Position numbers and translations under genes: made by a program. Of a stretch of DNA of 64,000 nt, positions 24,038-32,334 are shown in pieces (the stretch's first letter is position 1; the number at the start of each line of letters is the position of its first letter). The DNA is taken from assembly GCA_903859715.1 (NCBI GenBank), contig CAIONS010000036.1:56743-120742 (forward strand), in the 5' to 3' direction. Below the pieces are notes generated by a model. The model did not search any database. It saw only the letters and a list, made by a program, of their open reading frames with translations, and was not told where the DNA came from. This DNA is from an uncultured Opitutia bacterium. Lineage in GTDB: Bacteria > Verrucomicrobiota > Verrucomicrobiia > Opitutales > Opitutaceae.

Positions 24038-25657
24038 TCACTCATCATCTTCCGATGGCGGGGAGTTGCGGAGCAGGGATTCCTCGTAATCGAGCAGCTG
24101 CTGGAGAGGGCGGTGGACCTCGTCGATGATCTGGCCGCTGCGCCAGAGGTCGTCGAGGGCCTCGCGTTCGGCGTGGAGCGCGGCGGAGCGGTAGTGATGG
24201 CCGGCACTGCGGCGCCGGCGTGCACTGATGCGGGTTTCGCCCTGGGCGGTGAGCGAGATCAGCCGGCGTTCGTATTCATCGGTCACGGCCGCGAGGGAGG
24301 CCTTCATCTCCATCGTCGTGGCGGAGTCCTCCATCGCCTGAAGCGTTTTCAGGCCAGCGTCGACGGCGGTGATGCGCGCGAGGAGTTCTTCCTTGGGGCG
24401 TTCCGCATCGCCGCGGATGCCGAGCTTGTGAATGAACCATTCCAAGGTGGTGCCCTGCACGAGGAGGGTCACGGCGATGACGCCGAACGCCAGAAAGATG
24501 ACGATATCGCGGCCGGGGAACTCCGCTCCATCCGGGAGCAAAAGCGGGATCGAAAGCGCGGCGGCAAGGGTAACGGTGCCGCGCATCCCGGCCCAGCCGA
24601 CGACAAACGCGCCGGAGAGAGGCGGGCGGGTCTCGGTTTTCCGAATGTATTTGAATAGAAACGGCAGGTAGGTGGCGGGGAACACCCAGGCCAGCCGCGC
24701 GATGATGGCGGCCGCGGCGATGGCGGCGGTGAAGCCGGCGAGCTGGAGGTTCGTGTAGGAGCCGCTGACGGCGGCGAGGATCTTGGGGAATTGCAGGCCG
24801 AGGAGGGCGAAGGCGATGCCGTTGAGCCAGAAGACGAGTAGATTCCAGACCGCGGCGGCGTTCTGGCGCGTCTCGGCATCCATCCGGACGGGATCGCGCC
24901 AGCCGGAATAGAGGCCCGCAGCGACGACGCCAAGCACGCCGGACACGCCCGAATGGTCGGCGGCGAGATATGCCGCGTAGGGTGTCATCAGGGACAGCGT
25001 GACCTCGATGAGCACGTCGCTGGCGTGAAGATAGCGGAGGAGATCGCGCAGTTTGCCGATGCCGTAGCCGACGGCCAGGCCGATGAGGAATCCGCCGACC
25101 GCGACGATGGAGAAGTCCAGCAGCATGGTATGCAGCGAGAAACCGCCGGCGACGATGGCGAGCAGGGCGAACTTGAAGGCGACGAGGCCGGTGGCGTCGT
25201 TCATCAGGCTCTCACCGCTGAGGATGGTGCTCATCCGGGCGGGAACGCGAAGACGCTCGGTGATGGCGCTCACGGCGACGGCGTCGGTGGGGGAAACGAC
25301 GGCGCCGAGCGCGAACGCCATGGCGAGGGGCAGGCCGGGAATGAGCCAGTGGGCCACGAGTCCGACGGCGAGCGTGGTGAACGCGACGAGCCCGATGGCG
25401 AGGAGAAGGATGGGCCGCTTGGCCTTGGCGAATTCCCGGAGCGGCATCAGCCAGCCGTCGGAGAAGAGCAGGGGTGGCAGGAAGCAGAGAAAGAAGAACC
25501 CGGGATCGAGCTTGATGTGGGGGAAGGCCGGCACGAGGGCGGCGCCGAATCCGCCGAGGAGATAAGTGATGGGCTGGGGCCAGGGGAGCCAGCGCGCGAC
25601 CACGCTCAAGGCGGCGATCAGCAGGAGCAGCATCAGGGCGTGTTCGAAGTCGGACAT
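24038..25657 (-). CDS. CPA1-type Na+/H+ antiporter
   Basis: A 539-residue cation:proton antiporter of the CPA1 family. About twelve hydrophobic segments fill residues 1-410, including ALGAVVSPTDAVAVSAITER, a family hallmark, and LSGESLMNDATGLVAFKFAL with the conserved ND pair that carries ions. A cytoplasmic, mostly helical tail of about 130 residues (LGIRGDAERPKEELLARITA onward) probably regulates activity. Expected role: sodium extrusion and pH homeostasis at the inner membrane. Monocistronic, flanked by family D repeats on both sides. Confidence 0.92.
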   Translation of the reverse strand: MSDFEHALMLLLLIAALSVVARWLPWPQPITYLLGGFGAALVPAFPHIKLDPGFFFLCFLPPLLFSDGWLMPLREFAKAKRPILLLAIGLVAFTTLAVGLVAHWLIPGLPLAMAFALGAVVSPTDAVAVSAITERLRVPARMSTILSGESLMNDATGLVAFKFALLAIVAGGFSLHTMLLDFSIVAVGGFLIGLAVGYGIGKLRDLLRYLHASDVLIEVTLSLMTPYAAYLAADHSGVSGVLGVVAAGLYSGWRDPVRMDAETRQNAAAVWNLLVFWLNGIAFALLGLQFPKILAAVSGSYTNLQLAGFTAAIAAAAIIARLAWVFPATYLPFLFKYIRKTETRPPLSGAFVVGWAGMRGTVTLAAALSIPLLLPDGAEFPGRDIVIFLAFGVIAVTLLVQGTTLEWFIHKLGIRGDAERPKEELLARITAVDAGLKTLQAMEDSATTMEMKASLAAVTDEYERRLISLTAQGETRISARRRRSAGHHYRSAALHAEREALDDLWRSGQIIDEVHRPLQQLLDYEESLLRNSPPSEDDE

Positions 25658-25672
25658 GGGAGCGCGGAGCGC

Positions 25673-25808
25673 GCAGGAGAAGGGAGCAAGGAGAGGGGAG
25701 AAAGGAAAGGCGGATCGCGGAACGTGCTTTGCACGCGGGAGAAGGGAGCAAGGAGAAAGGAAGCCTCAGGCGGATCGCGGAAGCGCGGAAGGGAGGAAGC
25801 GCGGAAAA
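25673..25808. repeat. Tandem family D repeat in a 381-base spacer
   Basis: Two consecutive copies of the gagaagggagcaaggagaaa plus gcggatcgcgg unit. The rest of the spacer up to 26038 shows no gene I can support, apart from a gctgatcgctgacggctgat module at about 25829-25849. Confidence 0.75.
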
Positions 25809-26038
25809 GTCAGCATCCAGGCAGCGAAACTGATCGCTGACGGCTGATGGCGCATAGCCTGGTGCTTGCCACTACAGCCAGAGCTCATGGTAAACGGAGC
25901 GTGAAAATGAAAGAGGGAGGTGGCCTTTGGGATGCTCGAATTGGGCGCGACATGGGCTGGGAGGAATTACCGGTGCCGAGTGGTATTCGGTGAACCGGTC
26001 GGGCTGCGCGAGGTTAGGAAGAAAGTGCAGATATCCAT

Positions 26039-26626
26039 TTGGCAGCGAGCTACCGGCAGCGCGGGCTGGCGAAGTACCTGATGGGCAATGTGGGTGCCGC
26101 GAGCGAGGACCTGTCCAAGGCGATCGAGCTCAAGGCGACCGACGGACTGGCGTTTTTATACCGGGGCCTGGCCCTGGATGCGGAGAGCAATTATGAGGGG
26201 GCTGTCGTCGATTTCGCGAAGGCGGCTGAACTGGCTCCGGTCAGCTTCAGCGGCCCCAACGGCACCACGGCCTCCTATGGCACGCTTTACCGCGCGCTCG
26301 ACCTGAGCCGCATGGGTCGGGCGGGCGAGGAGACATTTGCCTCGGCCACGGCTTGGAAAAGCAAGTGGGCGCAAGCGCTGGCCGCTTTTGTGGGTGGCAA
26401 GCTTTCGGAAGCCCAGCTGCTGCAGCAGGCCGGTGCCGACGTCACGGACGACGGCGAAAAGGCCCATGAGAAATCCGAAGCACTCTATTTCGTGGGCCGC
26501 ATGCACCTCGTGAAGGGGGACAATGCCGGCGCGGCGAAGGCGTTCAACGACTCGTTCCAGAACGAGCCGCCGTCCGCCATCACCTTCCGCCAGGCGCGGA
26601 ACGAGCTGGATCGCATGCCGCACTAA
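26039..26626 (+). CDS. TPR-repeat protein, probably 5'-truncated
   Basis: A 195-residue soluble protein made of tetratricopeptide helices (AASYRQRGLAKYLMGNVGAA, then DGLAFLYRGLALDAESNYEG and EALYFVGRMHLVKGDNAGAA). It opens directly inside a TPR helix with no leader. The best initiator is TTG at 26039, and a stop at 26015-26017 closes the frame upstream. A larger exported TPR protein probably lost its 5' end. TPR proteins mediate protein contacts; the partner is unknown. A strong terminator follows. Confidence 0.6.
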   Translation: MAASYRQRGLAKYLMGNVGAASEDLSKAIELKATDGLAFLYRGLALDAESNYEGAVVDFAKAAELAPVSFSGPNGTTASYGTLYRALDLSRMGRAGEETFASATAWKSKWAQALAAFVGGKLSEAQLLQQAGADVTDDGEKAHEKSEALYFVGRMHLVKGDNAGAAKAFNDSFQNEPPSAITFRQARNELDRMPH

Positions 26627-26677
26627 GAGAGCGGGAGTTTTCAGGCGAATCTTCGCGGGGCCCTGAGCCTTGCCAGC

Positions 26678-26716
26678 AAGTCGGGCGGACCCAACGGTCC
26701 GCCCGACTTTTTATTT
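26678..26716 (+). terminator. Rho-independent terminator after the TPR gene
   Basis: A perfect 14-base inverted repeat (aagtcgggcggacc, loop caac, then ggtccgcccgactt) is followed by a T-run (tttttattt). This is a classic intrinsic terminator for the plus-strand TPR gene, and may also serve the convergent dtd gene. Confidence 0.9.
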
Positions 26717-26748
26717 GGACGAATGGCTGTGTCCTTGCCGCTGTAGTC

Positions 26749-27264
26749 TCACTCGCGGAGACGGGAGTCGATCATGAGGGTGACCGGACCGTGGTTGACG
26801 AGGGAGACATCCATCATTGCGCCGAAACGGCCGGTGGCCACGGGCCGGCCGAGGGCGGCCTGAGTGAAACGAATGAAGGACTCGTAGAGCGGGATCGCGG
26901 CCTCGGGCCGGGCGGCGTCGTTGAACGACGGGCGGGCGCCCTTGCGCGTGCTGGCGATGAGCGTGAACTGGGAGACGACGAGCACGCAGGCGGCGCCTGC
27001 GTCGGGAGAAGGGAGAATGGAGAAGGGAGCAGGGAAATCCTTCGCCTTGTTTGCGGCGATATCCTTCACGGCGAGGTTCATCTTGCCATCCGTGTCCTCG
27101 AAGATGCGCAGAGCGGTGATCTTGTCGGCGAGCCAGCGGGCGTCGTCGTCGGTGTCGCCCTGTTGGATGCCCAGCAGCACGAGGAGCCCGGGGCCGATCT
27201 CGCCGACGATTTCGGCATCCACGGCGACGCGGGCGGAGCGCACTCGTTGAATCACGACTCGCAT
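26749..27264 (-). CDS. dtd: D-aminoacyl-tRNA deacylase with a repeat-derived insertion
   Basis: Dtd, which removes D-amino acids mischarged on tRNA. The N-terminus [20 protein letters not shown], the [19 protein letters not shown] catalytic motif and the C-terminal [13 protein letters not shown] (usual NDGPVT) are all present. At 171 residues it is about 20 longer than usual. The excess lies between VKDI and [11 protein letters not shown] and is encoded by gagaagggagaatggagaag, a polypurine unit identical in type to the intergenic family D repeats. The insertion keeps frame and sits in a loop before the conserved strand, so activity may survive. Confidence 0.9.
   Translation of the reverse strand: MRVVIQRVRSARVAVDAEIVGEIGPGLLVLLGIQQGDTDDDARWLADKITALRIFEDTDGKMNLAVKDIAANKAKDFPAPFSILPSPDAGAACVLVVSQFTLIASTRKGARPSFNDAARPEAAIPLYESFIRFTQAALGRPVATGRFGAMMDVSLVNHGPVTLMIDSRLRE
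27005..27042. repeat. Family D polypurine unit inside dtd
   Basis: The stretch gggagaagggagaatggaga, continuing agggagcaggga, within the dtd coding region matches the intergenic family D purine arm. Read from the coding strand it yields the proline-rich segment [10 protein letters not shown]. Confidence 0.8.
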
Positions 27265-27271
27265 AACTCGT

Positions 27272-27385
27272 GGGAGAAGGGAGCAGGGAAAGGCAGATCG
27301 CGGAAACGCGGAAGGGCGGAAGCGCGAATCGGAAAAGACCCGGTTTGTGTCCGAACCCTTCTCCCTTCTCCGGCCTGCTCCTGCG
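27272..27385. repeat. Family D intergenic repeat
   Basis: Purine arm gggagaagggagcagggaaa, a gcagatcgcgga core, and a pyrimidine arm cccttctcccttctccggcc followed by tgctcc. The arms are near reverse complements, so the spacer between dtd and fabV could form a long hairpin. Confidence 0.75.
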
Positions 27386-27403
27386 ATGATCTGAGCGCGG
27401 CGC

Positions 27404-28588
27404 TCAGATCATCGGCACGTGCGGCTCGACTTCCGCCTCGTAGTTCACGCCGGCGAGACCGAAGCCGAAGAGCTTCAGGAATTCGCTGCGGTAACCGGCG
27501 ATGTCGGTCTGGGCCTCGAGGTTCTCGGTGGTGACGGCGGGCCAGATCTGGCGGACGGCGTCCTGCACCGCGGGGATCATCTCAAGGTCGTCCACGCGGA
27601 CGCGGCCGGCTTCGTCAAACTTCGCGGTGTTGCCGTTGTACAGCTGCGTGGCGAAGAGGCGCTGCATCTGCTCGATGCAGCCCTCATGGGTGCCGCGCGC
27701 CTTCATGATCTTGTAGAGGATGGAAATGTAGAGCGGGACGACCGGGATGGCGGAACTCGACTGGGTGACGAGCGCCTTGTTGACGGAGATGAAGGCCCGG
27801 CCGTTGCCGTTGGCCTTGAGCTTCGCATCGATGGCCTTGGCGGCGCGCTCAAGGTCGTCCTTGGCGTGACCGATGGTGCCGTTCTTGTAGATGGCCCACG
27901 TGACCTCGGGCCCGATATAGGAATAGGCGACGGATTGGGCGCCGGGGGCGAGAACCTTGGCGTCGGACAGGGCCTGGATCCAGAGCTCCCAGTCCTCGCC
28001 GCCCATGACAGCGACCACGTCGGAGATTTCGGCTTCGGTGGCGGGTTCGATGGTGACCTCGCTGACGATGCCCTTGTCGGTGTCGACGGTTTTGTTCGTG
28101 TAAGGGGCGCCGATGGGCTTGATGCAGTTCTTGTGGACGACGCCGGTCTTGGGGTGCGTGCGCCGGGGGGAGGCGAGGGAATAGACCACGAGGTCGACCT
28201 GACCGAGGTCGGCCTTGATGGCGGCGATGACCTGAGCCTTGATGTCGTCGGAGAAGGCGTCGCCCATGACATTCTTGGCGTAGAGGCCGGCGGCGCGGGC
28301 GGCCTGGGTGAAGGCGATGGAATTATACCAGCCGGGCGTGGCCGGGCGTCCCTCCTCGGAAGGACGTTCAAAGAAGACGCCGATGGTGGCGGCGCCGGAG
28401 CCGAAAGCCGCGGTTACCCGGGAAGCGAGGCCATAGCCCATGGAGGAACCGATCACCAAGACCTTCTTCGGTCCGGCGATGGGGCCCTTGGACTTGACGT
28501 ACTTGATCCATTCCTGGACATGAGCGGCGCAACCGTCGGGGTGGGCGGTGACGCAGATAAAGCCGCGAATTTTGGGTTTAATAATCAT
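27404..28588 (-). CDS. fabV: Enoyl-[acyl-carrier-protein] reductase FabV
   Basis: FabV (trans-2-enoyl-CoA/ACP reductase), 394 residues, matching the family length. It catalyses the NADH-dependent last reduction of fatty acid elongation. The start [20 protein letters not shown] is the family opening. The cofactor site [15 protein letters not shown] is at about 48-62, and the catalytic YX8K is in [21 protein letters not shown] (about 230-250). The C-terminal [20 protein letters not shown] is typical. It is a triclosan-tolerant alternative to FabI. Monocistronic between repeat spacers. Confidence 0.95.
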   Translation of the reverse strand: MIIKPKIRGFICVTAHPDGCAAHVQEWIKYVKSKGPIAGPKKVLVIGSSMGYGLASRVTAAFGSGAATIGVFFERPSEEGRPATPGWYNSIAFTQAARAAGLYAKNVMGDAFSDDIKAQVIAAIKADLGQVDLVVYSLASPRRTHPKTGVVHKNCIKPIGAPYTNKTVDTDKGIVSEVTIEPATEAEISDVVAVMGGEDWELWIQALSDAKVLAPGAQSVAYSYIGPEVTWAIYKNGTIGHAKDDLERAAKAIDAKLKANGNGRAFISVNKALVTQSSSAIPVVPLYISILYKIMKARGTHEGCIEQMQRLFATQLYNGNTAKFDEAGRVRVDDLEMIPAVQDAVRQIWPAVTTENLEAQTDIAGYRSEFLKLFGFGLAGVNYEAEVEPHVPMI

Positions 28589-28660
28589 GCAACCCTGAGG
28601 CTCCCCGGGGAAGGATCGCGGGGCAAGTTTCAAGTGCAGTGCGCTTGGTGCGCTGCACTC

Positions 28661-28792
28661 GGGAGAAGGGAGGAGGGAGAAAGGAGAAGGGACCGGCGGA
28701 TCGCGGAAACGCGGAAGGGAGGAAACGCGGAGCCCGAAAAGCCCGCTTTGCTTCCGAACCCTTCTCCCTGCTCCTTTCGCCGTTCTCCCCTC
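28661..28792. repeat. Family D intergenic repeat
   Basis: Purine arm gggagaagggaggagggaga, the core gcggatcgcggaaacgcgga, and the pyrimidine arm cccttctccctgctcctttc. Lies between fabV and the anti-sigma gene. Confidence 0.75.
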
Positions 28793-28813
28793 GCGTAGCG
28801 AGTAACGCGCGGA

Positions 28814-29785
28814 CTACTGGCTGAGCAGCACCATCGGGCCCTGGGCCTTGGGGACGCCGCCTTTGCGCTCGAGGCTGACGGCGAACTTGGCGAGGGACTT
28901 GATGGGCTTGTCGGCCTTGAAGGTCACGCGGGCCTCGCCGGTGGCGGGGTCGACGGTGAAGACGCCGCCATCGACAGGAATCGGGTATTGGGGATCGACG
29001 AGCCAGAGCTGGTAATCCTTGTCGGCGGCGAGGGCGGGAAGTTTCTCGACGCGGAGGACGCCCTCCTGGCGGGCGGGATTCCAGACCGCGACGGCGAGCG
29101 CCTGGGGCGAATTGCCGAGCAGGGAGGCCAGCGTGGAGATCTTGAAGTTGGCGAGGTCGGTGTCGTGGGCAGCCTTGGCCTCGAGCTCGGCGACGCGCTC
29201 GCTGTTTTGCGCGAGTTGGAGGTCGCGCGCGGCGATCAGTTTTTGCGCACTGGCGAGCTGCAGGTTGGCATCGTCGGCGTCCTGCTGCGCCCGTTTGAGG
29301 TTCTGGTCAACTGCGGCGAGCTGGCCGGTGGCGCTGGAGACCTCGTGCTGGGCGATGAGGCGCTCGGCCTTGAGCTGGTTGCGCGCGCTGCTGAGTTCGA
29401 ACTCGGCGAGGGTCTGCTGGTCGCGCAGGAGGGCGTTCTCCGAGCGGCTCGCCAGGTAGAGCTGGCCGAGCCAGGCGCAGGAAATGGCAAGGCACGCGGC
29501 GGCGGCCCACGGCAACCAAGCGGGCACGGAGAAGGGGACGATCTTGCGCTCGGCGCGCCAGCGGGCCGCGGTGTCGATCTGGTCGAGCAGGCGGGCCTTC
29601 AGGGCGGGAGACGGCGAGCCGGGCACGGAGTAGGCGAGCCGGGCGGTGGATTCGGTCAGGTCACGGACAAGGGCCTGCAAGGCGGAGTCGTGGGCGAGCT
29701 CGGCCTGGAATGAGGCAAGTTCATCGCCCTCGAGCAGGCCGAGGACGTAGAGCGAGGCGAGTTCTTCGTGGAGCTCGTCAATCAT
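28814..29785 (-). CDS. Anti-sigma factor, RskA-type
   Basis: A 323-residue membrane anti-sigma factor. The N-terminal zinc-less anti-sigma domain (MIDELHEELASLYVLGLLEG, about 1-70) faces the cytoplasm. A membrane helix follows at about 84-106, then a long coiled coil (about 112-220, ending in LELAQN-type heptads) and a C-terminal RskA domain (QALAVAVWNPARQEGVLRVE, then LWLVDP and GEARVTFKADKPIKSLAKFA). The coiled coil between membrane and RskA domain is longer than usual. It overlaps the ECF sigma gene by 8 bases, so the two are a regulatory pair in which this protein holds the sigma factor inactive. Confidence 0.9.
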   Translation of the reverse strand: MIDELHEELASLYVLGLLEGDELASFQAELAHDSALQALVRDLTESTARLAYSVPGSPSPALKARLLDQIDTAARWRAERKIVPFSVPAWLPWAAAACLAISCAWLGQLYLASRSENALLRDQQTLAEFELSSARNQLKAERLIAQHEVSSATGQLAAVDQNLKRAQQDADDANLQLASAQKLIAARDLQLAQNSERVAELEAKAAHDTDLANFKISTLASLLGNSPQALAVAVWNPARQEGVLRVEKLPALAADKDYQLWLVDPQYPIPVDGGVFTVDPATGEARVTFKADKPIKSLAKFAVSLERKGGVPKAQGPMVLLSQ

Positions 29786-30386
29786 GGCGGCCTCCCAGAA
29801 TTTCGCGGAGTTTGAGCAGGCCGCGACGGATGCGGGCCTTGACGGTCCCGAGGGGCTCACGGAGCTGCGCGGCGATTTCCTGCTGCGTGAGCCCGCTGAA
29901 GAAGGCGAGTTCGACGGCGCGCTGCTGCTCGGGTGGCAGGGCGGCCACGGCGGCGCGGACGGTGCCGGCCTGTTCCTTGAACAGGAGACGGGTGGCGGAA
30001 TCGGGACCGGCGTCGGAGGGCTGGGTGCCGGCGTCCTCAGCGGTGGTCTGGCTCAGGAGCTCGGCGCGCCGTGTCCGCATGCGGATGCGGTCGATGGCGC
30101 GGTTACGCGTGAGGGTGACGGCCCAAGCGAAGGCGGAACCGCGGGTGACCTCGAACGAGGCGGCCTTTTCCCAGAGCGCGAGGAAGACATCCTGCACGAT
30201 GTCCTCGGCCTCGGACGGGTTGTTCAGGATGCGCAGGGCGGTCGCGTAGAGTGGGCGGGAAAAGCGGTCGTAGAGCTGGGAGAAGGCCTCGCGATCGTCG
30301 CGGGCGATGCGGCGCAGAAGCTCGGCGTCCGCCCGGGCGCGTTCCAAGTTGGCCGCGGACGGGTCCAAATTGTCGGCCGTCTTCAT
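29778..30386 (-). CDS. ECF sigma factor (SigK-like)
   Basis: A 202-residue ECF sigma factor. Region 2 is at about residues 30-100 (LYDRFSRPLYATALRILNN, then AEDIVQDVFLALWEKAASFE), with the -10-binding AWAVTLTRNRAIDRIRMRTR following. Region 4 is near 145-198 (AALPPEQQRAVELAFFSGLT and LGTVKARIRRGLLKLREILG). The start at 30386 (MKTADNL) was preferred to an ATG 72 bases upstream. The next gene downstream is its RskA-type anti-sigma factor. The signal and regulon are unknown; the exosortase operon upstream on the same strand is one possible target. Confidence 0.92.
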   Translation of the reverse strand: MKTADNLDPSAANLERARADAELLRRIARDDREAFSQLYDRFSRPLYATALRILNNPSEAEDIVQDVFLALWEKAASFEVTRGSAFAWAVTLTRNRAIDRIRMRTRRAELLSQTTAEDAGTQPSDAGPDSATRLLFKEQAGTVRAAVAALPPEQQRAVELAFFSGLTQQEIAAQLREPLGTVKARIRRGLLKLREILGGRHD

Positions 30387-30515
30387 GCGGGCAGGGGTGA
30401 CGCACCGCGCCTGGGACACGGCGAAGTCAGCGGACCAGCATAAAGCGACAGTGGACATTCAAACATCATACGCGTGGCGGAGAGGAGAGGATGCGATGGG
30501 GGGAACCTTGTCTAT

Positions 30516-30556
30516 ACCGGATTGCGGATACCGGAAACCGGATAGCGAATTCCAAG
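30516..30556. repeat. Family E repeat (gattgcggataccggaaacc)
   Basis: Contains attgcggataccggaaaccg followed by gatagc, the same sequence as at 34735-34764 and 35695-35728. Located in the 248-base spacer between the sigma gene start and the microprotein gene; no other feature is seen in that spacer. Confidence 0.65.
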
Positions 30557-30634
30557 GAGTGAGGCGCTCACAGACACTTATTTAACGCAGTGGTGCGGCG
30601 GGCCCGGGTGAGCCTGAACGCAGCCGCGTGGTGG

Positions 30635-30727
30635 CTACAAGACGGCCATGCCGATGAGGCCGAGCACGATGACGGCGCCCAGCACGGCGAGGATGCGGCG
30701 TTCGACAGCGGTGAGCGGCAGAGGCAT
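30635..30727 (-). CDS. 30-residue membrane microprotein downstream of the exosortase
   Basis: A short frame from an ATG at 30727 to a TAG at 30635 encodes MPLPLTAVERRILAVLGAVI followed by VLGLIGMAVL. It has a brief polar N-terminus with two arginines and then one membrane helix of about 20 residues. It starts 5 bases after the exosortase stop on the same strand, so it would be read from the same transcript. No ribosome site stands out, and chance coding is possible, but the amphipathic-to-hydrophobic layout and position favour a real gene. Confidence 0.45.
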   Translation of the reverse strand: MPLPLTAVERRILAVLGAVIVLGLIGMAVL

Positions 30728-30732
30728 GAGGA

Positions 30733-32334
30733 TTAGAGCCCGAGCGGCTGCAGATGCTCGAAGAAGGATTCAATGAACGGCTCGTGTCGGATGTTTTCCC
30801 AACTGCGGTTGCTGGACACCCGGACGAAGAGCTGATCGCCCTCGCGGCGGAAGCCGTAGTGCAAGGCGAGTCGCAGGAGTTCGACCGGGGAATTGGGATT
30901 TTGATGGGAGATCACGCGGCCGTCGTAGAGGTGCCAGTACCAGACATTCTCCGGGAGCAGGCTGCTTTTGAACGCCCGGTACTCGGCCTCGGCGAGGACG
31001 CGGTTGTCCAAGGCGAGCTTCACGCGGGGCGTGGTCACAGCCAGGGCTTCCCAGCCGGCCCCGGGCCAGCAGGCGTCGGGCGTGTGCGAGGCGACAAGAC
31101 TCACGGACGCCTGCCCGGGCCGCCAATAGGCGATGTAGAGGGTGACGAGTTCGGGTCCGCGTTCCGTTATGCGCGAATACGTGCGCTGGGCGAGGTGATC
31201 GGTTTGAAGCGTGTCGCTGAACTGGTAGAGATCGGCGCTGGTCTCAACGTGCCACCCTCCGGCCTTGGCGGGAAGAATGGCGAAAAGATTCGGCCCGGGC
31301 AGGTCGTGCCGGGGCGCCGGGCGCGTCGCGGCGAAGAAGAAAAGGCTGAGGGCGACGGTGAGCGTGAGAGCGCCGGCGAGAAGGTAGGGCGCCCGTTGGG
31401 GCCCCGCGATCGGCTCGGGGGTTGTGCTGCCATCGGATCGTACCGGGTTGGATTTTCGATCCAGGAAGAGGGCGAGGCCGGCGAGGAGCACGGCGGTGAT
31501 ACCCAGCACGGCGAAGCCGGTGAAATCGTGCCAGACCCCCGCGATGTTGACGCCGGAGTTGGCGAGGAGCGTGAGGGTGAGGGAACGGATGAAATTCATC
31601 ACCAACGCCAGCGGGGCGGACAGAATGATGATCAGGGCGCGGGGCCAGGGGCGCCGCACGAGCGTGGCGGAGAAAAACAGTCCGGCGAAGATGCAGGACA
31701 CGAGGCTGCGGACGCCGCTGCACGCCTCTTCGATGCCGACGCTGGTGGTGGCGAGCTCAAGGATATTGCCCTGGCGGACGGCGGCGACGCCGAGCAGGTG
31801 CAAGGCACGCAGGGCATTTTCCGAAACCATGAGCTGCAGGCTGAAGGTCAGGCGCGAATACGTGCCGGGCGGGAGCGGCGCAGAGAGGAGCCAGAGTCCA
31901 ATGGCGACGACGGCGTTCCAATTGCACGGCAGCCAACGAACGGATTCGGAGGACAGCACGATCAACCCGGCGGCGAGGAGCAGCGTGAGCGAGGCGGTAA
32001 GCGTGAAGGCAACCAGATCGTGCGACCAACCGAGGGAGGCGGCGTAGAGTCCGCTGGCGGCCAAGGCGAGCAGCCCGGCGGTGAGCAGCGTGATGAGCGC
32101 AGCGGTGGTGACGCCGCCGGTGGGAAGGAAACGCGGCGTACCCGCCCGGCTCTCATACAGCAGCACGAGGAAGATCACGGGCATGAAGTAGCCGTGGGAC
32201 AGGTCGGGGTTGTGCCGCCAGTGCGGCCAGAGAATGAAGACCAGCGTCGCCGTCAGCCCGGCGAGCAGCGCGACGCCCAGCTTCACCACCGGGGTGAGCT
32301 TCGCGAAGGGAGTCAGGGGACGGGCGGGACTCAT
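30733..32334 (-). CDS. xrt: Exosortase with fused EpsI-type domain
   Basis: A 533-residue inner-membrane exosortase. About ten hydrophobic segments fill residues 1-310. The catalytic cysteine lies in EEACSGVRSLVSC (about 204), the conserved arginine in MNFIRSLTLTLL (about 251) and the histidine in VWHDFTGFAVLG (about 268), all matching the exosortase/archaeosortase family. Residues about 320-533 form a soluble EpsI-like domain (SLVASHTPDACWPGAGWEAL). Such enzymes process proteins with C-terminal PEP-type sorting signals and are linked to exopolysaccharide export. No PEP-CTERM substrate is seen in this window. It overlaps the upstream TPR gene by 4 bases. Confidence 0.92.
   Translation of the reverse strand: MSPARPLTPFAKLTPVVKLGVALLAGLTATLVFILWPHWRHNPDLSHGYFMPVIFLVLLYESRAGTPRFLPTGGVTTAALITLLTAGLLALAASGLYAASLGWSHDLVAFTLTASLTLLLAAGLIVLSSESVRWLPCNWNAVVAIGLWLLSAPLPPGTYSRLTFSLQLMVSENALRALHLLGVAAVRQGNILELATTSVGIEEACSGVRSLVSCIFAGLFFSATLVRRPWPRALIIILSAPLALVMNFIRSLTLTLLANSGVNIAGVWHDFTGFAVLGITAVLLAGLALFLDRKSNPVRSDGSTTPEPIAGPQRAPYLLAGALTLTVALSLFFFAATRPAPRHDLPGPNLFAILPAKAGGWHVETSADLYQFSDTLQTDHLAQRTYSRITERGPELVTLYIAYWRPGQASVSLVASHTPDACWPGAGWEALAVTTPRVKLALDNRVLAEAEYRAFKSSLLPENVWYWHLYDGRVISHQNPNSPVELLRLALHYGFRREGDQLFVRVSSNRSWENIRHEPFIESFFEHLQPLGL

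Noticed and set aside
25927..26196. 89-codon open frame at the start of the TPR region
   Set aside because: Different frame from the TPR protein, no helix pattern, begins in spacer DNA.
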